The translations under genes and the position numbers were made by a program. Of a stretch of DNA of 64,000 nt, positions 32,327-40,290 are shown one piece after another. How positions within the stretch are numbered: the first letter of the stretch is position 1; each line of letters starts with the position of its first letter. Where the stretch lies: positions 1 to 64,000 of the forward strand of contig CABUVO010000023.1 of the NCBI GenBank assembly GCA_902495075.1, in the 5' to 3' direction. The stretch is from an uncultured Porphyromonadaceae bacterium (GTDB taxonomy: Bacteria; Bacteroidota; Bacteroidia; Bacteroidales; Muribaculaceae). The notes below the pieces were generated by a model. The model saw only the letters and a program-made list of their open reading frames with translations, was not told the DNA's origin and searched no databases.

Positions 32327-33100
32327 ATGCTGATACTTATTGCAGAATCCAAGACGATGACTGATTGTTCGAGCCGAATACAAAATTCAGCTTTGAACAA
32401 GCATGAACCGATGCATGACACAGCGGCTAATGCCGAGATGGAATATCTCGACAAATTTTCTGTAGCGGAATTAGCACAGAAAATCGGGATAAGCGCAGCG
32501 CTGGCGCAGTCAATGAAAAAGATGATATTTGAATTTCCCAACAAATCTCTTGGGGAAGCGGCTCTTTATGCTTATACAGGTGTCGTGTTCAAGGCTTTGG
32601 AACCGAAATCTTTATCATCCTCCGCAATTCTCAATGCAAATAAGAATCTGAGAATAATATCCTCTTTATATGGTTGGCTACGACCAGACGACATAATCAA
32701 ATCATATCGCCTGGAATTTAAATGTAAGGCGAACCCGGAGTCAATTCCTACATATAATTATTTAAAACAGGAAATAACTTCTGCCCTCTCCGAATACCTT
32801 GAAACAAATCATTGCAGCGAAATACTTGACCTTATGCCCGCTGACGCTGCCAAATGTATCGACTGGAAATCCTTAAAACCTGGCACAAAAGTATGGAAAG
32901 TTGATTTTGTTGAAACAATCGACGGCATAGAGAAAACTCCCAATGCCGGGAAATTAAAAAAGCTGCGCGGTACTCTCCTCCGTCAGATCCTTTCAGAAAA
33001 TATTAGTGAGATCTCGTCGCTGTCATCCCTCGAAAATGATGATTACATATACGACAAAACGGACTCGAAAAACCATCGAATCCGTTTTATCACAGCATGA
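32327..33100 (+). CDS. yaaA: Peroxide stress protein YaaA (DUF328)
   Basis: 257 residues. Family marks: LILIAESKTM at the start, then AALYAYTGVVFKALEP, LRIISSLYGWLRPDDIIKSY, YRLEFKC, and the C-terminal AGKLKKLRGTLLRQI. YaaA binds DNA and limits iron-driven oxidative damage during peroxide stress; the role is known from E. coli. The C-terminal codons form one arm of a hairpin (33056-33088) that probably ends the transcript. Likely co-transcribed with the DUF418 gene. Confidence 0.92.
   Translation: MLILIAESKTMTDCSSRIQNSALNKHEPMHDTAANAEMEYLDKFSVAELAQKIGISAALAQSMKKMIFEFPNKSLGEAALYAYTGVVFKALEPKSLSSSAILNANKNLRIISSLYGWLRPDDIIKSYRLEFKCKANPESIPTYNYLKQEITSALSEYLETNHCSEILDLMPADAAKCIDWKSLKPGTKVWKVDFVETIDGIEKTPNAGKLKKLRGTLLRQILSENISEISSLSSLENDDYIYDKTDSKNHRIRFITA
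33056..33088 (+). terminator. Terminator hairpin inside the end of yaaA
   Basis: 12-bp stem with one mismatch (33056-33067/33077-33088), TTTTAT on the 3' side; the yaaA stop codon follows at 33098-33100. Confidence 0.55.
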
Positions 33101-33252
33101 TATATTTTAATATGATGTATCGTTCAGGTTCGCGTCTATTCGGAGCGACGGTTGCTTGCAACTGTCGCACAAGCGAAGGTACAAGTCCACTTACAAAATA
33201 ATAATCGACGTCTTCGATGCCGCAGCGACGCGATGCTGGGTTATAATTAAAT

Positions 33253-33312
33253 GCCCTCTTCAAGGGCAGCCGTGCCAATTTGCCTTTACCCTTTTACCTT
33301 TCACCTCTAACC
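33253..33312 (-). repeat. REP-like dispersed repeat, copy 3 (shortened)
   Basis: The reverse strand of 33272-33312 shares GGTGAAAGGT, GGGTAAAGG and AATTGGC with copy 1 at 3108-3150, and a 5-bp hairpin GCCCT/AGGGC (33253-33267) lies beside it. It follows the 3' end of the minus-strand murB fusion gene, where it may also act as a weak terminator. Confidence 0.45.
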
Positions 33313-33321
33313 TCACATATA

Positions 33322-35109
33322 TTACTTTATCTCTATCACCATTCCGTCGTAAGAGGGTTTTACATTCTCCGGACATCTTGCCTCAAGCTCGGTATGAAGA
33401 CCTGCCTCATGACCGAAATGGGTGAGATATGCTCGTTTAGGTTTCAACTCCTTTATCATTTCTATAGCCTCGGCATATGAAAAATGAGCAAAATGCGGTT
33501 TATCGCGCAATGAGTTGATGATTAAAACATCCAGATCTTCAAGCTTTTCCTTCTCAACATCCGAGATTGTTTTGGCATCAGTTACATATGCAAAATTACC
33601 AATTCTATAACCGAGAATCGGAAGTTTGCCATGCATCACCTCCACGGGTATTATTTTCAATCCGTTAATATAGAATGGTTCATCACCTACATCATGCATA
33701 TCGAATGTCGGAACACCGGGATAGGGATGCTCCCTGAAACAATAGTCGAGACGACGATGCAGATCTTCATCCACATCCTTACGCAGATATATCGGCAAAT
33801 TGAAATTTCCACAGAATGGGCGCAAATCATCGAAACCACCGACGTGATCATAGTGGCTATGAGTAACCAAGACGGCATCGATATCGGCAAGCCGTAGACG
33901 CAATGCCTGCTCCCGCAAATCAGGAGAAGGATCAATCAGCAACCTCAGTCCTCTTGTTTCGACAAGAACCGATGCCCTTAATCTCTTATCATGAGGATCC
34001 TCCGAACTGCAAACCCTGCATACGCAGCCAAGCTCTGGCACTCCTTTAGATGGGCCACTACCAAGAATGGTCACAGTGATGGAAGTGTCAATAAAATTCA
34101 CCTCCGGCTTCAATGTCACATAGAAGTTTGAACGGACTCTCAGAATGACCTCATCCGCGAGACGTCTGACATCAGAAGCCGTTGCATCCCCGGCATTCAC
34201 AATAACCAACGGTTGCTTCTTATATACCTCTGCGCCTCCAATTCTAAACCCTTTCATTCCTGCGTGATCTATCAGCCACGCAGCTGACAGTTTCGTTAAC
34301 CCCTCTCCTGCCGGATATCCTGGCATGTCAGGATATTCCTCTTTCATTTTTTCATAAAAATGGGTAGAGACAACCGGATTTTTGAAAAAACTGCCTGCAC
34401 TTCCGGTTTCACCAGGCTCAGGAAGCTTGTTTTTCCTGACTTCGGTAATCTCTTCTGCAACCTCTCTTATCGAGGGTTTCCTTCCTAATCTCTCCTCCAA
34501 AGAACGTAATGGTCCGTAATCAAGATGACGGGCTTTACCATCAGGATTGAGTTTAAAAGACACCCGCAAAACATAATAGCGACCTCTTACTTCATCATGT
34601 TTGAAAAGACTGTCGCGATAACCGAATTCACATTCCTCATTCGTAAAAATCACAGTCTTGCGCGAAAGTGTATCAAAACATTCTACCGTATGGATCACAT
34701 CCTTTGCCTCAACACCGTATGCACCAACATTCTGAATGGCAGACGCTCCTACCTCTCCGGGTATATGTGCAAGATTCTCGACACCAGCAAGATTTCTTGC
34801 AAGACACCATTCCACAAAATCAGTCCATTTTTCACCTGCTCCTACAATCGCATAGACCGTATCGTCATCCTTCCTGTATTCCTTTATTCCCTTTATTGTC
34901 GAATGCAAAACAAGTCCGTTGAAATCATTAAGAAAAAGAAGGTTGCTACCGCCTCCAATATGGAGCACCTCATTATTCAGGAATTCCTCCCTGCGGGAAA
35001 TAGCCAGCAGTTCTTTTTCCGATGAATACTCGGCAAAATATCTTGCCTTCACCGGAATGCCAAAAGTGGTGAGAGAGGTTATGTCTTTATTCTCTATTAT
35101 ATCAATCAT
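33322..35109 (-). CDS. murB: Fusion: UDP-N-acetylmuramate dehydrogenase (MurB) + PhnP-like metallo-beta-lactamase-fold hydrolase
   Basis: 595 residues in one uninterrupted frame. Residues 1-340 are a complete MurB, which reduces UDP-GlcNAc-enolpyruvate to UDP-MurNAc: FAD-binding IGGGSNLLF, HIPGEVGASAIQNVGAYG, the catalytic Ser in SAGSFFKNP and the catalytic Glu at 336 in PEVNF. From residue 345 a second enzyme starts without a linker, ITVTILGSGPSKGVPELGC, with THSHYDHVGG (416-425) as the metal-binding motif and the cysteines of CVCRVC near 364, like PhnP-type phosphodiesterases. In relatives I know these are neighbouring separate genes. No start codon or stop lies at the junction. The BamE-like lipoprotein gene is 12 bases upstream. 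Confidence 0.9.
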   Translation of the reverse strand: MIDIIENKDITSLTTFGIPVKARYFAEYSSEKELLAISRREEFLNNEVLHIGGGSNLLFLNDFNGLVLHSTIKGIKEYRKDDDTVYAIVGAGEKWTDFVEWCLARNLAGVENLAHIPGEVGASAIQNVGAYGVEAKDVIHTVECFDTLSRKTVIFTNEECEFGYRDSLFKHDEVRGRYYVLRVSFKLNPDGKARHLDYGPLRSLEERLGRKPSIREVAEEITEVRKNKLPEPGETGSAGSFFKNPVVSTHFYEKMKEEYPDMPGYPAGEGLTKLSAAWLIDHAGMKGFRIGGAEVYKKQPLVIVNAGDATASDVRRLADEVILRVRSNFYVTLKPEVNFIDTSITVTILGSGPSKGVPELGCVCRVCSSEDPHDKRLRASVLVETRGLRLLIDPSPDLREQALRLRLADIDAVLVTHSHYDHVGGFDDLRPFCGNFNLPIYLRKDVDEDLHRRLDYCFREHPYPGVPTFDMHDVGDEPFYINGLKIIPVEVMHGKLPILGYRIGNFAYVTDAKTISDVEKEKLEDLDVLIINSLRDKPHFAHFSYAEAIEMIKELKPKRAYLTHFGHEAGLHTELEARCPENVKPSYDGMVIEIK

Positions 35110-35121
35110 GTATGTAACTTA

Positions 35122-36057
35122 TTAATTTCTGAAGGCAACAAGAAGTCCATCCTGAAAACGGAGATATGAACCATTAGGATATTGCCAGAAATCTATCGTT
35201 GAATTCCAATCATGCCCGGAATTTACATCCGAAGGATTACCCAGAGCAAGTTTACATTCCTCTTTTGTCATGCCGAGACGAACTTGCCCTCTTTGAATCA
35301 GCTCCCAAACATCCTCATGGATTGAAGGATAACGATCTTTGGGATCTGTAAGGCTGAAAAGATTCTGGAATGTGCGGCTTTCAATGCCCGCGGTTCCGGC
35401 ATTCATATACATCATCGCCGGCTTCCCGTTTTCATCTATTAGATAGACTTTAAGAGGAAAAACCATTGTTCCTGGATTAACATCCACAATCTCGACCGGT
35501 ACAAACTTACGCCCGTCAATCTTATTCTCATTTCTATCATACCATAATTGCGAACGAGTCCAGACCTTTCTTCCTACCAGCAAATCCTTGACTTTATCCA
35601 CAAGCTCCAGATCTATGAGCATGGGAACATCCATACTCGAAATGGAAGTTGCGGCATCATTCGTATTCTTTCCGGTAGAATATTGCAAAGAGCCGGAACC
35701 GTTTTTGAAAACTATAACAGCCTCATCCGCTCCCCCTGGGGTTGCTTTCAACGTAACGCCTGCATATTCTATAATCTTGCCACCCAGCTCTTCCTGGTCG
35801 TTTATCATCGAATATGGATCAAAAACCAGAGATGCCCTATTATCCGACACGAGAAACTTTTTCCCCTCTTTCCATTCAGATAGCATAGGAGCCTTGACAT
35901 CCTCCATCAGTTTCTCTTCGGGAGATGCCTCAAGCTGTTTGCGTTCACTTTTAGAAAGTGTTATTGTCTTGGTACTTTCGATTCCTGTATGGCAACTAAC
36001 TGTTAAACACACCAATAAGGCGAATAATAATATATAATGGAGTCTTGTCATCTGCAA
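35122..36057 (-). CDS. Lipoprotein with BamE-like C-terminal domain
   Basis: 311 residues. Lipoprotein signal peptide with lipobox LTVSC, lipidated Cys at 22. The middle (residues 40-235) is unknown, with KVWTRSQLWYDRNENK and FVPVEIVDVNPGTMVFPLKV, a form I associate with Bacteroidales envelope proteins. The last 60 residues (IQRGQVRLGMTKEECKLALG, then NPSDV and a tail with YLRFQDGLLV) look like the SmpA/BamE fold. It could help outer-membrane assembly, but that is inference. It precedes the murB fusion gene by 12 bases, so the two are co-transcribed. Confidence 0.65.
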   Translation of the reverse strand: MQMTRLHYILLFALLVCLTVSCHTGIESTKTITLSKSERKQLEASPEEKLMEDVKAPMLSEWKEGKKFLVSDNRASLVFDPYSMINDQEELGGKIIEYAGVTLKATPGGADEAVIVFKNGSGSLQYSTGKNTNDAATSISSMDVPMLIDLELVDKVKDLLVGRKVWTRSQLWYDRNENKIDGRKFVPVEIVDVNPGTMVFPLKVYLIDENGKPAMMYMNAGTAGIESRTFQNLFSLTDPKDRYPSIHEDVWELIQRGQVRLGMTKEECKLALGNPSDVNSGHDWNSTIDFWQYPNGSYLRFQDGLLVAFRN

Positions 36058-36105
36058 TGAATGTGAAAATTTCTTTCAAAATTAATGAAAATTTTTGAGG
36101 AAATC

Positions 36106-36136
36106 TTTGTCATGTCAAAAAATATATATACCTTTG
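36106..36136 (+). promoter_or_regulatory. Promoter of tRNA-Met
   Basis: TTTG 36106-36109, 19 bases, TACCTTTG 36129-36136. Confidence 0.7.
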
Positions 36137-36176
36137 CACTCGCAAAACGGAAATGACAATTTCCCGAAAGCATGAC

Positions 36177-36250
36177 GGCGGGATAGCTCAGTTGGTTAGA
36201 GCGTCGGATTCATAACCCGGAGGTCTCGAGTTCAATTCTCGATCCCGCTA
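36177..36250 (+). tRNA. tRNA-Met(CAT), elongator type
   Basis: 74 bases. Acceptor GGCGGGA/TCCCGCT with G1-T72, D arm GCTC...GAGC as in elongator tRNA-Met, anticodon loop TTCATAA, T stem TCGAG/CTCGA, discriminator A. The anticodon stem TCGGA/CCCGG ends with an A-C mismatch next to the loop. A CAT anticodon can also mean an Ile tRNA modified to lysidine, so the isotype is likely rather than certain. Confidence 0.85.
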
Positions 36251-36254
36251 CCTT

Positions 36255-36285
36255 AAAAAGGCGAGCTAAAACAGCTCGCCTTTTT
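36255..36285 (+). terminator. Terminator of tRNA-Met
   Basis: 13-bp perfect stem (36255-36267/36273-36285) with a 5-base loop and T-run on the 3' side. Confidence 0.85.
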
Positions 36286-36302
36286 AACTTTTATGAGTGC
36301 CA

Positions 36303-36350
36303 TTTGTTAATATTAACAAACAGGAATTCATTTTGTATTGACATTTGTCA
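36303..36350. promoter_or_regulatory. Two palindromes upstream of the Crp/Fnr gene, candidate operators
   Basis: An 18-bp perfect palindrome at 36303-36320 (TTTGTTAA/TTAACAAA halves) and a 12-bp one at 36339-36350 (TGACA-TT-TGTCA) lie 38-85 bases before the regulator ATG. They are the size expected for a dimeric Crp/Fnr protein. Confidence 0.5.
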
Positions 36351-36387
36351 CTGCTCTATTTCATAAGATTTCATAAATCTCACTGCT

Positions 36388-37059
36388 ATGGCTACAATGT
36401 ATGAGACAATCATGAATCTGCCGCTCTTCAAGGGATTGAGTCATGAGCAGGTTTCGTCTTTTCTCGAAAAGACACACTTCAAATTCTCAAAATATTCTGA
36501 CAGAGAAAAAATCGTATCGGCTGGTGAACGCGTTGAGGAAGTGAAATGCGTGATCTCCGGTCAAATACGTTTACGCCACATAATTGGGGATAAAGACCTA
36601 CTGCGCCTTACCGAACTACGCCGGAATCATGAAGTAATCGGAGCTGACAGACTTTTCGGGATGGACACAACGTATGGGGCAGACATTTGCGCAGTTGGGA
36701 ATGTGAGTACCATGGAATTCAGTAAAGACCAATATCAAAATCTTCTTAACGCAGGATCAATATATCTTTTAAATTATCTCAATTCCTTATCTTACGGTGC
36801 TCAGATCCGCTTTAATATTTTTAATGATTATCCTCAAGGAGGATTTGCTGCAACCTGCAGACGTATCATCCACACTTATTGTTCCAGAAATTCTGAAGAA
36901 ATTTCATTTTTTTTCAATCCTAAGTCATTTGCCGGATTTTGCAATATCGATACCAATTCTTTCAAAAAAGAAATTATTGATCTTGAAAGCATCGGGGCAA
37001 TCAAACAAATTCCAGGTGGCTTCACGATTGTTTCTGAAGAGAAATTCTTCGAAGCATAG
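36388..37059 (+). CDS. Crp/Fnr-family transcriptional regulator
   Basis: 223 residues. N-terminal cyclic-nucleotide-binding-like beta roll (LPLFKGLSHEQVSSFLEKTH, VSAGERVEEVKCVISGQIRL), a dimer helix about 130-150, and a divergent winged helix at the C-terminus (SFAGFCNIDTNSFKKEIIDL, then GAIKQIPGGFTIV). The cAMP-binding signature and N-terminal Fe-S cysteines are absent, so the signal is unknown. The recognition helix SFKKEIIDLE is atypical. Upstream palindromes suggest self-regulation. It stands alone between tRNA-Met and the nucleoside transporter operon. Confidence 0.85.
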   Translation: MATMYETIMNLPLFKGLSHEQVSSFLEKTHFKFSKYSDREKIVSAGERVEEVKCVISGQIRLRHIIGDKDLLRLTELRRNHEVIGADRLFGMDTTYGADICAVGNVSTMEFSKDQYQNLLNAGSIYLLNYLNSLSYGAQIRFNIFNDYPQGGFAATCRRIIHTYCSRNSEEISFFFNPKSFAGFCNIDTNSFKKEIIDLESIGAIKQIPGGFTIVSEEKFFEA

Positions 37060-37112
37060 AGCGCGTTCCTTAGAATGATTTAACCTTACACATTGACTTT
37101 CCTTCACTTTTT

Positions 37113-37143
37113 TTTGACATTAGGAAGATAATGGTTATCTTTG
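37113..37143 (+). promoter_or_regulatory. Promoter of the nupG-rsmE-kdsA operon
   Basis: TTTG 37113-37116, 19 bases, TATCTTTG 37136-37143. Predicted start is about 37150, leaving a leader of about 185 bases that is almost filled by the repeat at 37165-37317. Confidence 0.65.
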
Positions 37144-37164
37144 TGCTTAAATCCAAAATTCAAC

Positions 37165-37317
37165 GTTTCGCAAACGTAAAGTTGAAGTTTATAAGTTTAG
37201 TTGCGCAAAGCGCAGTTTATGAGTTTATTCATTCACGATGAAATAAGTGTGACATCAGGCACATTCACATCTTATAAGCCCTTAAACTTTTAAACTTTAA
37301 GTTGAAGCTTGCGGAAC
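37165..37317. repeat. MITE-like element with 36-bp terminal inverted repeats
   Basis: Left end 37165-37200 and the reverse complement of right end 37282-37317 agree at about 28 of 35 positions (both begin GTTyCGCAA and end AAGTTTA). The 153-bp unit has no open frame; an internal hairpin TGCGC/GCGCA lies at 37203-37215. Partial relatives are at 24591-24625 and 7388-7421. Confidence 0.6.
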
Positions 37318-37334
37318 ATAAATTAAAAAAAATT

Positions 37335-38672
37335 ATGGCTTCAAATACCGCTATGAAAACTCGCCTAATCGTAATGAACTTCCTGGAGTTCGCAGTGTGG
37401 GGTTGTTATCTCGTTTCGATGGGTATATACCTTGGTTCAGTAGGATTGGGTGACCACATCTTTTGGTTTTATACCGCCCAAGGACTCGTCTCCCTTTTCA
37501 TGCCAGCTCTTATAGGCATTGTTGCAGACAAATGGATACCCGCACAAAAAATGTTAAGCCTGTGCCATGGCATAGCCGGTATCTTCATGATACTCGCCGG
37601 ATGGTATTGCTGGCAAAGCAATGGAAATGTAAACTTTGGAACTCTCTTTACTTTCTACACGCTTTCAATCGCATTTTTCATGCCCACTATCGGGCTTGCA
37701 AATTCTGTTGCATTCAATGCTCTCAATAAAGCCGGGCTCGACACAGTAACTGCTTTCCCTCCGATTCGCGTCTTCGGCACAATCGGTTTTATTTGTGCGG
37801 AATTGTTCGTCAACTTCACAAATTTTCAATCAACATACGCTCAGTTCGTATCTTCAGGAGTGGTCAGCCTGATTCTTATGATCTACGCCTTGACAATGCC
37901 CAACTGTCCTGTGAATCCATCGTCCGGCTCTTCTTTGACAGAAACACTCGGTCTCTCCGCTTTCAAACTTTTCAAACGCCGCACAATGGCTGTGTTCTTC
38001 ATATTTTCAATGCTTCTTGGTGTTTGTCTTCAGGTCACCAACAGCTACGGCACAATGTTCATTGATTCATTCCAAAACATTGCTGAATATGCCGAAACAT
38101 GGGGTGCAAAGAATGCGACAGCACTGACAGCCATCTCCCAAGCAAGCGAAGCTTTATGCATACTTCTGATACCATTCTGTCTAAAACGATTCGGTATAAA
38201 AGGAGTAATGTTAATGGCTATGCTGGCATGGGTCTTCAGATTCGGGTTCTTCGGTATTGGAGACACAGGCTCCGGACTTGTATGGATAATCCTCTCATGT
38301 ATAGTCTATGGCGTAGCATTCGACTTCTTCAACGTTGCCGGCGGTCTATTCGTAGATCAACAGACAGATAAGAAAATTCGTTCAAGTGCACAAGGATTAT
38401 TCATGATAATGACAAACGGCATCGGTGCAAGTGTCGGAACATTCCTCGCCGGAACCCTTGTAGTAAACAAACATGTTGATATGTCAGGTATGACTTCAGC
38501 TGCAGAAAATCTTTCAGGATGGCAGCATTCCTGGTTCATATTCGCGGCATATGCACTGGTGATAAGCATTCTTTTCATATTTATTTTCAAGGCTCCCAAA
38601 CACCCTGAGAACATAAATATCGACAAAGCTATCGACATGGGTGGCGAAAATCCGGATGGAATGACAGAATAA
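37335..38672 (+). CDS. MFS nucleoside permease (NupG/XapB type)
   Basis: 445 residues with twelve hydrophobic segments. Nucleoside:H+ symporter family marks: RLIVMNFLEFAVWGCYLVSM at the start, LVSLFMPALIGIVADKWIPA, FPPIRVFGTIGFICAE and SCIVYGVAFDFFNVAGGLFV near the end. It takes up nucleosides with protons across the inner membrane. The ATG at 37335 is chosen over an upstream start inside the repeat. First gene of a likely operon with rsmE (27 bases), kdsA and a TPR gene. Confidence 0.88.
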   Translation: MASNTAMKTRLIVMNFLEFAVWGCYLVSMGIYLGSVGLGDHIFWFYTAQGLVSLFMPALIGIVADKWIPAQKMLSLCHGIAGIFMILAGWYCWQSNGNVNFGTLFTFYTLSIAFFMPTIGLANSVAFNALNKAGLDTVTAFPPIRVFGTIGFICAELFVNFTNFQSTYAQFVSSGVVSLILMIYALTMPNCPVNPSSGSSLTETLGLSAFKLFKRRTMAVFFIFSMLLGVCLQVTNSYGTMFIDSFQNIAEYAETWGAKNATALTAISQASEALCILLIPFCLKRFGIKGVMLMAMLAWVFRFGFFGIGDTGSGLVWIILSCIVYGVAFDFFNVAGGLFVDQQTDKKIRSSAQGLFMIMTNGIGASVGTFLAGTLVVNKHVDMSGMTSAAENLSGWQHSWFIFAAYALVISILFIFIFKAPKHPENINIDKAIDMGGENPDGMTE

Positions 38673-38699
38673 CCCTGTAAAGAATATAACACATCCTCT

Positions 38700-39428
38700 A
38701 TGATTCGTTTCTATGCCCCCGATATTGAAACTGACTACTCTCTGCCGGAGATGGAGTCAGGTCATTGCTGCAGAGTGCTGAGAATGAAAGAGGGGGATAC
38801 AATCCATGCAGTGGATGGCAAAGGCTTTGCTTATGAATGCATCATAACCGATGCGAATCCAAAGAAAACTGAGCTCGACATAATTTCACGCTCAGAAGAA
38901 AAACGTCATTGGAAACCTCAGATTACGCTTGCAGTAGCTCCAACCAAAAACATCGACAGAATGGAGTGGCTGCTTGAGAAAGCAGTAGAAATCGGTATTG
39001 ACAGAATCATATTCCTAAAATGCGCAAGAAGCGAAAGGAAAGATGTCAAGACTGATCGCCTCAACAAGATACTTGTTTCAGCCATGAAACAGAGCATGAA
39101 AGCAACACTGCCGGAATTCTGCGGCATGAAGACATTTAAGGAATTCATCAAGGATCTCAGCACAAACAAAGACCAGGGCATAAAAATCATGGGATACTGT
39201 TCGGAAGAATTCCCAAGAAAGGAACTTGTCAATGTCTATGAGGCTGGAAAGAATGTCACTTTGCTGATTGGTCCGGAGGGTGACTTTTCTCCGGAGGAAG
39301 TTGATCTGTCTGTCAAGGCAGGATTCATACCAGCCACATTCGGCAATACCCGTTTACGCACCGAAACGGCTGCACTTTATGCCCTCGCTGCAATACATGT
39401 TATAAACGACTTAAGAATAAATAACTGA
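38700..39428 (+). CDS. rsmE: 16S rRNA (uracil-1498-N3)-methyltransferase
   Basis: 242 residues. SPOUT methyltransferase that methylates U1498 of 16S rRNA using S-adenosylmethionine. An N-terminal PUA-like domain (MESGHCCRVLRMKEGDTIHA, VDGKGFAYEC) precedes the knotted SAM domain with LLEKAVEIGIDRIIFLKCAR, LLIGPEGDFSPEEVDL and FGNTRLRTETAALYALAA. Length is normal. Three bases separate it from kdsA. Confidence 0.95.
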   Translation: MIRFYAPDIETDYSLPEMESGHCCRVLRMKEGDTIHAVDGKGFAYECIITDANPKKTELDIISRSEEKRHWKPQITLAVAPTKNIDRMEWLLEKAVEIGIDRIIFLKCARSERKDVKTDRLNKILVSAMKQSMKATLPEFCGMKTFKEFIKDLSTNKDQGIKIMGYCSEEFPRKELVNVYEAGKNVTLLIGPEGDFSPEEVDLSVKAGFIPATFGNTRLRTETAALYALAAIHVINDLRINN

Positions 39429-39431
39429 ATA

Positions 39432-40262
39432 ATGACAGACAACATAATAGAATATATAAATTCAAGTGCCATCGGCAATTTCTTTCTTCTTGCCGGTCCT
39501 TGCGTGATTGAAGGTGAGGAAATGGCTCTTGACATAGCTGAGAAACTTCTTAAGATAACCTCCGATCTGGATATTCCATATATCTTTAAAGGGAGTTATC
39601 GAAAAGCCAATCGCAGCCGTCTGGATTCCTTCACCGGAATAGGAGACGAAAAAGCACTCAAGATATTGAGAAAAGTAAAGGAAACATTCCAAATTCCGGT
39701 AGTAACCGACATTCATTCTGCCGAAGAAGCCCCGATGGCAGCTGAATATGTAGACATACTCCAAATTCCGGCATTCCTATGTCGACAGACTGAACTGCTC
39801 GTGGCGGCGGCTAAAACCGGCAAGATGGTAAACATAAAAAAAGGACAGTTCCTTGCTCCCTCTTCAATGCGTTTCGCGTGCGAGAAAGTACGCGAGTCAG
39901 GCAATAACAAGATTGCTGTCACCGAACGTGGCTCATTCTTCGGCTATGGAGACCTTGTGGTAGATATGCGCGGAATTCCGGTGATGAAAAAAGAATGTGA
40001 ATGCCCGGTGATAATGGACATAACACATTCCCTTCAGCAGCCCAATGGAGCCGACGGTGTCAGCGGTGGTCTTCCTCAATTGATCTCCACAATTGCGAAG
40101 TCAGGACTGGCTGCCGGTGCAGACGGAATATTTATGGAAACTCATCAGAATCCTGCCATTGCCAAAAGTGATGGCGCGAATATGCTCCCTCTCGACCAAG
40201 CCGCCGGACTCTTGAAGAATCTCACTACCCTTCGCATTGCGCTTAATGATATGAACATATAA
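39432..40262 (+). CDS. kdsA: 3-deoxy-8-phosphooctulonate synthase (KDO-8-phosphate synthase)
   Basis: 276 residues. It condenses phosphoenolpyruvate with arabinose 5-phosphate to make KDO-8-phosphate for the lipopolysaccharide core. Motifs: GPCVIEGEEMALDIAEKL, FKGSYRKANRSRLDSFTGIG, VTDIHSAEEA, KKGQFLAPSSM, RGSFFGYGDLVVDMR and the C-terminal GADGIFMETHQNPA. The CVIE start (Cys in the metal site position) suggests a metal-dependent type. Part of the nupG operon. Confidence 0.96.
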   Translation: MTDNIIEYINSSAIGNFFLLAGPCVIEGEEMALDIAEKLLKITSDLDIPYIFKGSYRKANRSRLDSFTGIGDEKALKILRKVKETFQIPVVTDIHSAEEAPMAAEYVDILQIPAFLCRQTELLVAAAKTGKMVNIKKGQFLAPSSMRFACEKVRESGNNKIAVTERGSFFGYGDLVVDMRGIPVMKKECECPVIMDITHSLQQPNGADGVSGGLPQLISTIAKSGLAAGADGIFMETHQNPAIAKSDGANMLPLDQAAGLLKNLTTLRIALNDMNI

Positions 40263-40290
40263 TTCCAACAACGATATAATTCACAGCTAA

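Noticed and set aside
33322..35109. Reading the murB region as two genes
   Set aside because: No stop codon, no start codon with ribosome-binding context and no frame change at the junction near 34095; kept as one fused gene with the caveat listed in the findings.
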